Source: Lunatibacter salilacus (GTDB lineage Bacteria; Bacteroidota; Bacteroidia; Cytophagales; Cyclobacteriaceae). Taken from it: 64,000 bases of DNA. Location of the stretch: assembly GCF_009797935.1 (NCBI RefSeq), contig NZ_VOLC01000003.1, forward strand, positions 248,001-312,000, in the 5' to 3' direction. Of this stretch, positions 17,167 to 25,267 are shown piece after piece (positions within the stretch are counted from its first letter, which is position 1; every line of letters starts with the position of its first letter). Both the position numbers and the translations under genes were made by a program. The notes beneath the pieces were generated by a model. That model was not told the origin of the DNA, ran no database searches, and was given only the letters and a program-made list of their open reading frames with translations.

Positions 17167-18570
17167 ATGAAATTATCCATATCACCAAAAGTTCACCTGG
17201 TAGAGCCAGGGGATTTTGAACCTACTGATCATTGGTACCCACGGGTGCTTAATTCTGCCATTCATCCGCTAGTTGCCTATTTTTTGAACCTTTCTAACCG
17301 TCAAATTCAGGAGCGATATTGCCGGCTAAATCCCGGATCCAATGCCGAATCGGTAACCAAATTGCTTGCTTATCAGCCCAAATATTTCCGTTGGTCCGGT
17401 ACGGATCTGATGCATGTTACAAACCACGAGGGCAACCGGAAATTGACTGTGATAGAAACAAACAGTTGTCCTTCCGGCCAAAAATCCATGCCCATCTTGG
17501 AAATGAATGCTACAGAGGGCGGTTACAAAAGGTTGATTGAAATGACTTTCAAACCCATGGTAGATGCTCATCGGGAAACTGGTGCATTGGCTGTCATCTA
17601 TGACAAAAACCCCATGGAAAACATTGGCTATGCAGCCACTATTGCCGATGTTTTTGGTGAAGATGTGTATTTGGCCAAATTTGACGAAAAAGACCCGGAG
17701 CCGCCAGTTAAATTTAAAGATGACAAATTGTACATAAGTGGTGCAGGTGGAGAATGGATGGAAATCAGGGCTGCATTCCGGTACGTAACCCAAAACCCCT
17801 GGAATAGAATTATAAAAAATAGCCGTACCTTGTTACTGAACCCCATAGAGGCCTGTTTGGCAGGAGGTAGGAACAAAGATGTAGCAAGTGTGGCTTATGA
17901 TCGGTTCAATGCTGAGTTTGCCGATAAAGGACTTTCCATCTTCACGCCTACTACCTACCGTGGCGTTCCATACGAGAAGTTGGAAGACTCCTTTCATACC
18001 CTTGGAGGATCTATGGTAATCAAGGTTCCAGACAGTAATGCCGGACAGGGCGTGTATACCATCATTAATGAGGAAGAGTTGAAGAAAGCACTGGAAGAAC
18101 TTGGGGAAAATGCAGGCGACCCGTATATTGTCCAGCAGTTGATCGCCAGCAATTTTATCGAAGGTACTGATCCGACAAAAAACTGGTACCATGTGGGTAC
18201 TTTGCCGGATACGAAAGGTAGGAGCTATGCCTTTGATATCCGAATGATGATGCATTCAACGAGTGAAGGAATGCGTCCATTGGCAGCATACTCAAGGAGG
18301 GCCAAAATCCCCTTGAATCAGCCCATTCCAGAAGGTATGGATTCGTGGGATATGTATGGCACGAATCTTTCCGTCAAGGGAGAAGACGGCTGGACCTATG
18401 CGGATGAACGGTTAATGCTGTTTGATCTTCGCAATTTTGGGCTTTTGGGATTGGGAATTGATGAGCTGATCCAGGGATTTCTGCAAAGTGTCATGGCCGT
18501 CTATGCCATCGATCAACAAGCTATTCGAAAATTTGAACCAACCTTAACGAAAATATCCCATGGACAATAA
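17167..18570 (+). CDS. ATP-grasp-like protein of unknown substrate
   Basis: A 467-residue soluble protein. The start at 17167 follows the permease by 10 bases; the frame is open back to 17095 but that would overlap the permease gene. The C-terminal half resembles the ATP-grasp fold: GSMVIKVPDSNAGQGVYTI (about 279) has the lysine strand and glycine-rich loop, DPYIVQQLIAS (about 317) is the hinge strand, and FDIRMMMHSTSEGMRPLAAY (about 355) fits the ribose/metal region. An earlier ETNSCPSGQKSMPILEMN (about 98) recalls the ExN segment of glutathionylspermidine-synthase-like enzymes. ATP-grasp enzymes join a carboxylate to an amine or thiol through an acyl phosphate. I cannot name the substrate. 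It overlaps the next gene by 11 bases. Confidence 0.6.
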   Translation: MKLSISPKVHLVEPGDFEPTDHWYPRVLNSAIHPLVAYFLNLSNRQIQERYCRLNPGSNAESVTKLLAYQPKYFRWSGTDLMHVTNHEGNRKLTVIETNSCPSGQKSMPILEMNATEGGYKRLIEMTFKPMVDAHRETGALAVIYDKNPMENIGYAATIADVFGEDVYLAKFDEKDPEPPVKFKDDKLYISGAGGEWMEIRAAFRYVTQNPWNRIIKNSRTLLLNPIEACLAGGRNKDVASVAYDRFNAEFADKGLSIFTPTTYRGVPYEKLEDSFHTLGGSMVIKVPDSNAGQGVYTIINEEELKKALEELGENAGDPYIVQQLIASNFIEGTDPTKNWYHVGTLPDTKGRSYAFDIRMMMHSTSEGMRPLAAYSRRAKIPLNQPIPEGMDSWDMYGTNLSVKGEDGWTYADERLMLFDLRNFGLLGLGIDELIQGFLQSVMAVYAIDQQAIRKFEPTLTKISHGQ

Positions 18571-18922
18571 GATAAGTAAAATCCTCATCGTAGAAGATGA
18601 CGTCGTATTTTGCAAGATGCTAACTAGATTTTTGAGCAAGAATGGGTTTGGAGTTTCTGATGCCCAAACTGCCAAATCTGCTTATGGAATCCTTGAAGAA
18701 GACTCTTTTGATTTGGCCATTTTGGATTATCGGCTTCCGGATGAAAATGGAATCGATATATTAAAGAAAATCAAAGCTTCCTATCCCGAAACCAAAGTAA
18801 TGCTAATCACCAGGTTTTCGAATCAGGAAGTTGCTAACGAGGCACTTCAGGAAGGTGCGGATGCCTATGTAAGCAAGCCCATAGATCCAAAGGAGCTACT
18901 TGAACAAATTAGAATGATGTAA
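18560..18922 (+). CDS. stand-alone response regulator receiver
   Basis: A 120-residue CheY-like receiver with no output domain. The acidic pair is VEDD, the phospho-acceptor is D in LAILDYRLPDENG (about 52), the switch threonine is in MLITRFS and the lysine in YVSKPIDP. The start overlaps the end of the ATP-grasp gene by 11 bases, indicating translational coupling. It closely resembles the receiver of the sigma-54 activator at 14924 (shared DYRLPD.NG/TG.DIL and SKPI/TKPI.P.ELL), so the two may share a kinase. It could relay phosphate to the HPt domain of the convergent hybrid kinase. Confidence 0.88.
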   Translation: MDNKISKILIVEDDVVFCKMLTRFLSKNGFGVSDAQTAKSAYGILEEDSFDLAILDYRLPDENGIDILKKIKASYPETKVMLITRFSNQEVANEALQEGADAYVSKPIDPKELLEQIRMM

Positions 18923-18949
18923 AAATAAAAATAGGAAAACAAAAATAAT

Positions 18950-18994
18950 AAAGGGAATGAACTCATCAACTGATGAACTCATTCCCTTTTTTTT
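18950..18994. terminator. terminator between convergent genes
   Basis: AAAGGGAATGA (18950) pairs with TCATTCCCTTT (ending 18989), with six more inner pairs and a two-base loop, followed by a run of eight T (18987-18994). It serves the permease/ATP-grasp/regulator operon on the plus strand. Confidence 0.8.
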
Positions 18995-19014
18995 GGCTAT
19001 TATAATAGCCAAAA
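18991..19014. repeat. 24-base perfect palindrome
   Basis: The 24 bases centred between 19002 and 19003 equal their own reverse complement; the left half reads TTTTGGCTATTA. It overlaps the T-run of the terminator and lies 9 bases before the stop of the convergent kinase gene (ending 19023). It may be a terminator for the kinase or a protein site. Its 12-base core GGCTATTATAAT also occurs at 16339-16350, before the permease gene. Confidence 0.6.
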
Positions 19015-19022
19015 CTATGAAA

Positions 19023-21560
19023 TCATTCTGAGATGAAGGGAACTGAATTATTGCTATCCATCACCATCTGATCCAAAACAACATTAGTTTCTAAAACGAT
19101 TTCAGTCACTAAACTTCCAACATTTTCTCTATTATTCGCCTTCAATTGATCTTCTAAATGGCGTGCTTTAGAGCCAGACTCAATTTTAAACTGCGATAAT
19201 CTGCTTGCTAACTGATGGGCAATTTCCCGAACTTGATCATAATCGCCGGATCGAGAGGAGCTGTCTAGTCGTTTTAAATCAGTACGTGTATGCGTATAGA
19301 AATCTTCCACCAATTCTTGTAACATCTCATCATCACCCATGCAAAATTTTGCGATTTCAGCCAAATCATATGGTCGATTCTCCATTCGCTTTTTTGTCAT
19401 TGAATGTTGATTTAAGTTTGACAGCTTTTTATTCACAAGATTTACATGGGACATCATTTGCTTTATGAGTTGTTTTTCTTTAAACGGCTTCAGGATCAGT
19501 CCGGTAAATCCTACTTCCTGAAGAGATTCTCTTTCTTTTGCATAGACATTTGCTGTCAGAGCCAGTACTGGAAGATCCTTATACGCTGGTTTTTTCTTGA
19601 TCCAGCGAAGCGCATCGTATCCACTTACTTCCGGCATTTGGATGTCAAACATGGCTAAATCGTAGTGATCTTCCTTGAAATTTGCTACAAGTTCCGAACC
19701 TCCTAGATGGCTACTAACTTTTGCACCAAGTGAACTGAGGAGGTGCCTGGTGAATTTGAGCACAATAGGATCGTCATCTACCAGAAGGATGTGCAGACTA
19801 TCCAACGAGTAGTCATCAATCTCCCGCACATCTTTTTTGTATTCAGGTTCGACGGTTTCCATGGGCAGGCAGACCTCAAAGGTTGACCCTACACCAACCT
19901 CACTTTTTAGATTCAACTTACCATGCATAATTTCAGTTAATTTTTTAACAATCGTTAATCCCAACCCGGTGCCGCCATATTTGCGGGTGATGGCCCCGTC
20001 CCCTTGGTTGAATTCAGCAAATATTTTTTCCTGAACTTCCGGGCTCATCCCCATACCCGTATCGGTAACTTTTATCAACAGCTCGTTTTCCGGATTGTAG
20101 GAGATTGTCAGAGAGACTTCTCCCTCCTCTGTAAACTTCAACGCATTGGAGAGTAGGTTATTCATAATCTGACGGATACGCAATTCATCTCCCAATAGCC
20201 ACTTCGCTTGAGGCAAATCCATATAAAGTGACAATGCCAAGCCTTTGTCCATCGCTTGATTATTGTAAAATTCCTTAGTTTTTTCGAAAAGTTCTTTTGG
20301 ATCAAAGGGGGCTTCATGGACATTGATTTTCCCTGCTTCCAATTTTGAAAAATCCAAAATATCATTGACTACTCCCAAAAGAGTATCAGAAGCAAAATTG
20401 GACATCTTTAGGTATTCGCGTTGTTCTTCATTAAGCGGGGTTTTCTCCAAAACCTCATGATATCCCTGAATGACGTGAAGCGGATTCCTGATTTCGTGAC
20501 TCATATTTGCCAAAAATTCCTGCTTTGCTTTAGCTAGATTATCAGATTTTATTTTGGCTTCTTCCAGTTTGGAATGATAGGTTTCCGCCTTGTTTATTTC
20601 CTTGATAATGCTGAAAATAAAGGCGGCAGAACCTATTACACCCAGAAGAGTGAGTACGGCCAATAAAATAGACAATTGATAGGTTAGGTCATAAGCGGCA
20701 CTATTTTCTGCTCTTGATGTCCTTAGTGCCTCGTTTTGCAGAGATGTAATGATATCCTGAATAAAGAATATCAACTCTCTATTCTTTGCGGTAAGTTGTT
20801 GCTCTAGATTCGCAAGGCGTGACCGAAGTTGACGCTCTTCATTGGTAAGCTCCAAAATATAGTTTTTTACCACTAATAGAACAGAATCAGCAACCGAGGT
20901 TTTTTCCGCTTTGGCAGTATCCTGAGCTTCTAAGTTAGTCTCTAAATAGTCAAAGAAAGCTTCGAAGTTTCTTCTCTCAGAGCGGGAAAGCTCTAATTTA
21001 CCAGCGGAAGGTTGTCTACGGATATCAGTAAAAAGAGGTATGGTGTCGGGAGATCGATTTGTGGGGTTAAGTCTGGAATACAGATTATCAATATCCTGTA
21101 ATGAGCGGCGTTCTTTTTGTCGTTGGATTCTACGCTCTATATTGTCAAGTGCTTCTTTGCTAAAATCTCTTCCGCTTAAGCTCCCCTTGACTTCTGATAG
21201 ATTGTTATGAACTTCCAGTAACTCCTCAATATTGTAGCGAATGCCAGTCAACTTATAAATCTCTATCGGATCCTGAGAGTTTTCCTCCAACTGGTCAATT
21301 CGTTGTTCAATTTTTTCCAAATAATTCAGGGAGTCAGGTATAACTTCATTCTCTCCGATCAAATAGCCGGTTCTGTCTAATCTATAGACATCAGAAAGTA
21401 GGCGGTTGTACTCGATCAAACGTTCATTAGGCTCGGAAAGGGTGTCTACGGATTCGAGCAGATTTTTCACACTGAAGTAAGTGAGTGTACTTACTCCAGC
21501 GATAAGTGAAATGGCCAAAATAAAGCCGGTTACCACTTTCTTACGGGTATCGAATTTCAT
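19023..21560 (-). CDS. hybrid sensor histidine kinase with REC and HPt domains
   Basis: An 845-residue membrane sensor. One helix (about 10-31) is followed by a roughly 260-residue helical, coiled-coil-rich external region of the four-helix/CHASE3-like kind, then a second helix (about 297-320). The cytoplasmic part has a HisKA box MSHEIRNPLHVIQGYHEVL (His about 355), a HATPase domain with N box NNLLSNALKFTEEG, DTGMGMSPE and GGTGLGLTIVKKL, a receiver (DDDPIV, phospho-acceptor in AMFDIQMPEVSG, K in LILKPFKE) and a C-terminal HPt-like domain with His in REIAHQLASRLSQF (about 790). This full relay implies a separate final regulator; the receiver at 18560 and the sigma-54 activator at 14924 are the nearest candidates. 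Confidence 0.9.
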   Translation of the reverse strand: MKFDTRKKVVTGFILAISLIAGVSTLTYFSVKNLLESVDTLSEPNERLIEYNRLLSDVYRLDRTGYLIGENEVIPDSLNYLEKIEQRIDQLEENSQDPIEIYKLTGIRYNIEELLEVHNNLSEVKGSLSGRDFSKEALDNIERRIQRQKERRSLQDIDNLYSRLNPTNRSPDTIPLFTDIRRQPSAGKLELSRSERRNFEAFFDYLETNLEAQDTAKAEKTSVADSVLLVVKNYILELTNEERQLRSRLANLEQQLTAKNRELIFFIQDIITSLQNEALRTSRAENSAAYDLTYQLSILLAVLTLLGVIGSAAFIFSIIKEINKAETYHSKLEEAKIKSDNLAKAKQEFLANMSHEIRNPLHVIQGYHEVLEKTPLNEEQREYLKMSNFASDTLLGVVNDILDFSKLEAGKINVHEAPFDPKELFEKTKEFYNNQAMDKGLALSLYMDLPQAKWLLGDELRIRQIMNNLLSNALKFTEEGEVSLTISYNPENELLIKVTDTGMGMSPEVQEKIFAEFNQGDGAITRKYGGTGLGLTIVKKLTEIMHGKLNLKSEVGVGSTFEVCLPMETVEPEYKKDVREIDDYSLDSLHILLVDDDPIVLKFTRHLLSSLGAKVSSHLGGSELVANFKEDHYDLAMFDIQMPEVSGYDALRWIKKKPAYKDLPVLALTANVYAKERESLQEVGFTGLILKPFKEKQLIKQMMSHVNLVNKKLSNLNQHSMTKKRMENRPYDLAEIAKFCMGDDEMLQELVEDFYTHTRTDLKRLDSSSRSGDYDQVREIAHQLASRLSQFKIESGSKARHLEDQLKANNRENVGSLVTEIVLETNVVLDQMVMDSNNSVPFISE

Positions 21561-21741
21561 TGCGTATAAATTTATATTACTCAGTCAAAAATTATACCAC
21601 CCATTTACTTCCAAATTGAAAATTAGTAATCGTAGCTTCGATAGGCTTCTTTTGAATCAAATGATGGCCCTAGTTATAAGAAAAACGGCTTCTATTTAAT
21701 ACCTTCGTGTTCAACACCAAAAAGCGATCAGCGCATTACCT

Positions 21742-22479
21742 ATGAAGACAGATCATAATTTGGCCGTTTTAATAGACGCAGACAATGTGCCGGCCCAGCA
21801 AATAAAGGAAATGATGGAGGAGATTGCCAAATATGGCAATCCGACAATCAAGCGGATTTATGGTGACTGGACAAAGCCGAACTTAGGGAAATGGAAAGGG
21901 GTGCTTTTGGAAAATGCCATCAACCCGATTCAACAATATGGGTATACAGTGGGGAAAAATGCCACAGACTCTGCTATGATAATTGATGCGATGGATATTC
22001 TGTATGCGGAAAAAGTTGACGGGTTTTGTCTGGTGTCAAGCGATAGCGATTTTACCCGTTTGGCGACCCGCCTTCGGGAGGCGGGAATGCTTGTAATCGG
22101 TTTGGGTGAAAAGAAAACCCCAGATCCATTTATTGTGGCCTGTGATAAATTCATCTATCTCGAAATCCTCCGCCAAGAGGACCCGGAGGGATCGAAACCA
22201 ACGAATAGCCCTGGAAAACAGGTGGATAAAATAAACATGAAAGTCATTCGACTAATCACCGCCACTATATCCGACTTGGCGGATGATGACGGTTGGGCGT
22301 TTTTAGGTGAAGTAGGAAATTTGCTTCAAAAAAAGCAACCGAATTTTGATGCAAGAAATTATGGGTTTCCTAAACTAACCCCGCTTATCGCTTCAATTGG
22401 CAAATTTGAAGTGGAAGAAAGAGAACAACAAAAAGGCAGGCATAAATTAATTTATGTGCGAAACAAAGTTGCCCAGTAA
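21742..22479 (+). CDS. NYN-domain (LabA-like PIN) protein with C-terminal LOTUS-type domain
   Basis: A 245-residue protein. Residues 1-145 form a NYN/LabA-type PIN-like nuclease domain with the expected acidic metal ligands: D in AVLIDADNVP, D in NATDSAMIIDAMD, and the SSDSDF motif followed by TRLATRLREAGMLVIGLGE. Residues 165-240 fit an OST-HTH/LOTUS winged helix (LITATISDLADDDGWAFLGE, FDARNYGFPKLTPLIASIGK, FEVEE), which binds RNA. This domain pair is common in bacteria and suggests RNA cleavage or binding. A near-consensus -7 element (TACCTTCG) lies at about 21699. Confidence 0.85.
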   Translation: MKTDHNLAVLIDADNVPAQQIKEMMEEIAKYGNPTIKRIYGDWTKPNLGKWKGVLLENAINPIQQYGYTVGKNATDSAMIIDAMDILYAEKVDGFCLVSSDSDFTRLATRLREAGMLVIGLGEKKTPDPFIVACDKFIYLEILRQEDPEGSKPTNSPGKQVDKINMKVIRLITATISDLADDDGWAFLGEVGNLLQKKQPNFDARNYGFPKLTPLIASIGKFEVEEREQQKGRHKLIYVRNKVAQ

Positions 22480-22487
22480 AAGAAAAA

Positions 22488-22510
22488 AGCCCGACCAATT
22501 TGGTCGGGCT
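22488..22510 (-). terminator. hairpin terminator between convergent genes
   Basis: AGCCCGACCA pairs with TGGTCGGGCT across a three-base loop. The T-run follows only when read on the minus strand, so it mainly ends the DUF4136 gene; the plus-strand gene gets the hairpin without a U tail. Confidence 0.75.
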
Positions 22511-22515
22511 AGATA

Positions 22516-23097
22516 TTAATTTTGTTGCGTTAGTATCTTAAATTGGTCCATTACTTTATATGTAGCCCTGGTTAGGTCTATATTGATATTTGGTGATTCG
22601 TAGTCAAAATAGGCATTCGTATAACCCTGCCAAACAGTATTGCCCTTTTTATGGTCGATAACCAATACAACAAGCATTCCATCATTTTGGGTATATTTGA
22701 CAGCATTGTAATTTTCCCGCATTTTTTCTCTTGCAATGCTATCCGGTTCATCTTCAAGCAACTCAATTCCTTGTTTTTTCAACCAAAAATCAAAATCAGG
22801 TTGATTGTATCCCCTATACCTGACTTCTGATTGGTATAATTTGTAAATAATCAACAAATCTGGATTGTTGTCCTTCAATCTAAACCCCTGCGAACCTAGT
22901 CGTGAGGATATAGTTTTTTCGATAACGCCGCTAAGGTCGGAATTGTTTCTGCCGTCTTCCTCAACAAAACCGAAGGTTTTATATTTCTTGAAAGCTCCGC
23001 GATAGTTGTAATCATATTCGGCTACAAAGTCCCGTTGGGATAGACAGGCTGAACATAGGATCAGCAAAACAATGATGAAGGTGTTTAAATTTTTCAT
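22516..23097 (-). CDS. DUF4136 lipoprotein
   Basis: A 193-residue lipoprotein. The signal ends in the lipobox LILCSAC with the acylated Cys at about 18. The mature domain has the DUF4136 pattern: YDYNYRGAFKKYKTFGFVEE at the start, IEKTISSRLGSQGFRLKDNNPDLLIIYKL in the middle and GMLVVLVIDHKKGNTVWQGY near the end. The family is of unknown function and is found as envelope lipoproteins in Bacteroidota and Proteobacteria. It is a single gene convergent with the NYN protein. Confidence 0.85.
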   Translation of the reverse strand: MKNLNTFIIVLLILCSACLSQRDFVAEYDYNYRGAFKKYKTFGFVEEDGRNNSDLSGVIEKTISSRLGSQGFRLKDNNPDLLIIYKLYQSEVRYRGYNQPDFDFWLKKQGIELLEDEPDSIAREKMRENYNAVKYTQNDGMLVVLVIDHKKGNTVWQGYTNAYFDYESPNINIDLTRATYKVMDQFKILTQQN

Positions 23098-23470
23098 ACA
23101 TGTTTATTTTGAAGGGTAAATTTTATTTATAGAAAATACGTTTAAAGTTTCTTTTTTAGATTTAGCGTAAATAGGTTTTTGATGGAATTAATATTCCGGC
23201 TGTCATTTTAACCACCTAAGTTATTTTTTGTTTTAGAAATTCCCAATAGATAATATTAAGTTAATTTTAAGGAATTCCGATTCATTATGCAAATGAAATT
23301 TACTTTAATATTTATCGGAGGTTTTTTGTTTTGGATTAATCTTGTCAAAAAATGCTAAAGCGCCTATTTTGGACTTTTTTTGAATGCTTAAAATGAAATA
23401 AGCCACTAATTTTTAAATAGTGGCTTATTCTTGAACTGGCTGATTATTTTTAAATTAGAGAAAGATTCTC
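23098..23470. other. intergenic stretch with a terminator and a possible micro-ORF
   Basis: About 370 AT-rich bases. A 23-codon frame on the plus strand (23287-23358) would encode a single hydrophobic helix; it lacks a ribosome binding site, so it is only a possibility. A hairpin at 23397-23429 ends the kinase gene on the right. Confidence 0.45.
23397..23429 (-). terminator. hairpin after the FGGY kinase gene
   Basis: AATAAGCCACTA and TAGTGGCTTATT are perfectly complementary over 12 bases with a 9-base AT loop. It lies 42 bases beyond the kinase stop. T-runs are weak on both sides. Confidence 0.6.
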
Positions 23471-25144
23471 TTATTCGTGTTTCGTGGCATTTTCCACATA
23501 ATTCCCAAATTTGAGATACTTGTTGTATATACCTGCGTAGTTATCAGCTAGTTGCCTTTCGGGTTGGTATACATGATCAAACCCGTTTCCCATGCGTAAA
23601 ATGGCAGTGGCTACATCTGGATGGATGGAAGCGGCAACAGCTGCGTACATAGCCGCACCCAAGGCGGGTGCTTGCTCGGAAGTCGCAACTTTGATAGGCA
23701 TGCCCAAGACATTGGACATTGTTTGCATCACAAGTGGTGACTTTTTAGCAACTCCTCCAAGGCCTACAATTGTATTAATTTCAATTCCTTCCTCTTTAAA
23801 TCGCTCAACGATACTTTTAGAGCCAAAACAAATAGATTCCACCAGAGCTTTCAGTATTCTCGGCGCATCGGTGCCCATGGTTAGCCCCATGATGGCTCCT
23901 TTAAGTGACTGATTGGCATCCGGAGTTCTTCGTCCGTTGATCCAATCCAAAGCCAACGGCATCGTTTCGTCTGGGGGAAGCTGTAGTGCTTGATTGGACA
24001 GATGAATAAGGAGCTTATTTTCCAATTCCTCAACCAGGCTGGTTTTTTGAGCGGGCGAAAGAGACTGATTTTCTTCTATCAGCTGCCCAATCGGTTGGAT
24101 TAGGAGGTTCTTAAACCAAGCCAATACATCGCCAAATCCAGACTGACCGGCTTCCAAGCCGACTGTTCCCGGCACAACTGAGCCGTCTACTTGTCCGCAT
24201 ATGCCTTTAACTAATTTATCTCCCAGATTGTCATACGAGGTGACCATAATGTCACAGGTAGAGGTCCCCATTACTTTTACGAGTGTATTGTCGGTCACCT
24301 CTCCGCCGACTGCACCTGCATGGGCATCAAAGGTGCCTACGGCAACGACAGTAGAAGTAGTTAGACCGAGTTTTTCTGCCCATGGTTCAGACAGATTGCC
24401 GGCTGGTTTATCCGAGGTGTAGGTTTCCGTATAAAGCCTGTCTTTTAAATCAGCGAGGTGGGGGTTTAGTTGTCCCAAAAATTCTTTGGAAGGAAGTCCT
24501 CCCCAGCTTTGGTGCCAAAGGGCCTTATGGCCAGCCGCACAGCGGCTTCTTTTGAAAGTCAGCGGATCTTCGGAACCTACAAGAGAGGCTGTGATATAGT
24601 CGCAGTGCTCCATCCAAGAATAGGCTGCATTGGCAATTTCGGGATCCTTTCTGGTAATGTGGAGGATTTTTGACCAAAACCATTCGGACGAATAGATGCC
24701 TCCTTCAAACTGGGTATAATCCATTCCACCCCACGATCTTGCCAGTTGATTGATTTCTTCCGCTTCCGCAATGCCTGTGTGGTCTTTCCACAACACCATC
24801 ATGGCATTTGGATTTTCAGAATATGGGGGATTCATGGCAAGAGATTGGCCGTTTTTATCCACCGCCATTGGCGAGGATCCTGTGGTGTCAACGCAGATGC
24901 CTTTAATTGCTTTCGCATCTACGCCACTTTTTTCAACGACCCCTATAATAGTCACTTCTAACCCTTCCAAATGATCCAATGGATGCTGTCTAAACTGATT
25001 ACTCGTAGGATCGCAATATTTCCCCTGTTTCCACCTGGGGTAAATAAATACTTCACTGGCAATTGTTTTTCCATTTTGGGCGTCCACCAGGACAGACCGT
25101 ACCGAGTCTGTCCCAAAATCCACTCCGATTACATAGTTGCTCAT
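23471..25144 (-). CDS. araB: ribulokinase-like FGGY sugar kinase
   Basis: A 557-residue carbohydrate kinase, the length of ribulokinase (L-ribulose to L-ribulose 5-phosphate, arabinose pathway). The N-terminal phosphate motif is GVDFGTDSVRSVLVD, with the ribulokinase-like VDTTGSSPMAVD and PYSENPNAMMVLWKDHTG. The second domain has the catalytic Asp in GTFDAHAGAVGG (about 275), the nucleotide motif KVMGTSTCDIMV, and ALVESICFGSKSIVERF. No arabinose isomerase or epimerase gene is present. The gene is the last of the minus-strand run behind a LacI regulator, GH31 and a disaccharide-type transporter, with a 123-base gap before it, so it may have its own promoter. Another ketose substrate is possible. 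Confidence 0.8.
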   Translation of the reverse strand: MSNYVIGVDFGTDSVRSVLVDAQNGKTIASEVFIYPRWKQGKYCDPTSNQFRQHPLDHLEGLEVTIIGVVEKSGVDAKAIKGICVDTTGSSPMAVDKNGQSLAMNPPYSENPNAMMVLWKDHTGIAEAEEINQLARSWGGMDYTQFEGGIYSSEWFWSKILHITRKDPEIANAAYSWMEHCDYITASLVGSEDPLTFKRSRCAAGHKALWHQSWGGLPSKEFLGQLNPHLADLKDRLYTETYTSDKPAGNLSEPWAEKLGLTTSTVVAVGTFDAHAGAVGGEVTDNTLVKVMGTSTCDIMVTSYDNLGDKLVKGICGQVDGSVVPGTVGLEAGQSGFGDVLAWFKNLLIQPIGQLIEENQSLSPAQKTSLVEELENKLLIHLSNQALQLPPDETMPLALDWINGRRTPDANQSLKGAIMGLTMGTDAPRILKALVESICFGSKSIVERFKEEGIEINTIVGLGGVAKKSPLVMQTMSNVLGMPIKVATSEQAPALGAAMYAAVAASIHPDVATAILRMGNGFDHVYQPERQLADNYAGIYNKYLKFGNYVENATKHE

Positions 25145-25267
25145 GCTTTTTTGTTGGGCTTGATGATTGATTTTTCAGAAAGATTGCTTGTTGGCAGGTA
25201 TACCTCCTAACCTGCAATTTAGGCCTATTTTACACTTTCACCCAAGGAAAAATAGATAATGTGAATT

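Noticed and set aside
17326-17793. 155-codon minus-strand frame in the ATP-grasp gene
   Set aside because: Fully inside a well supported gene and without domain or signal.
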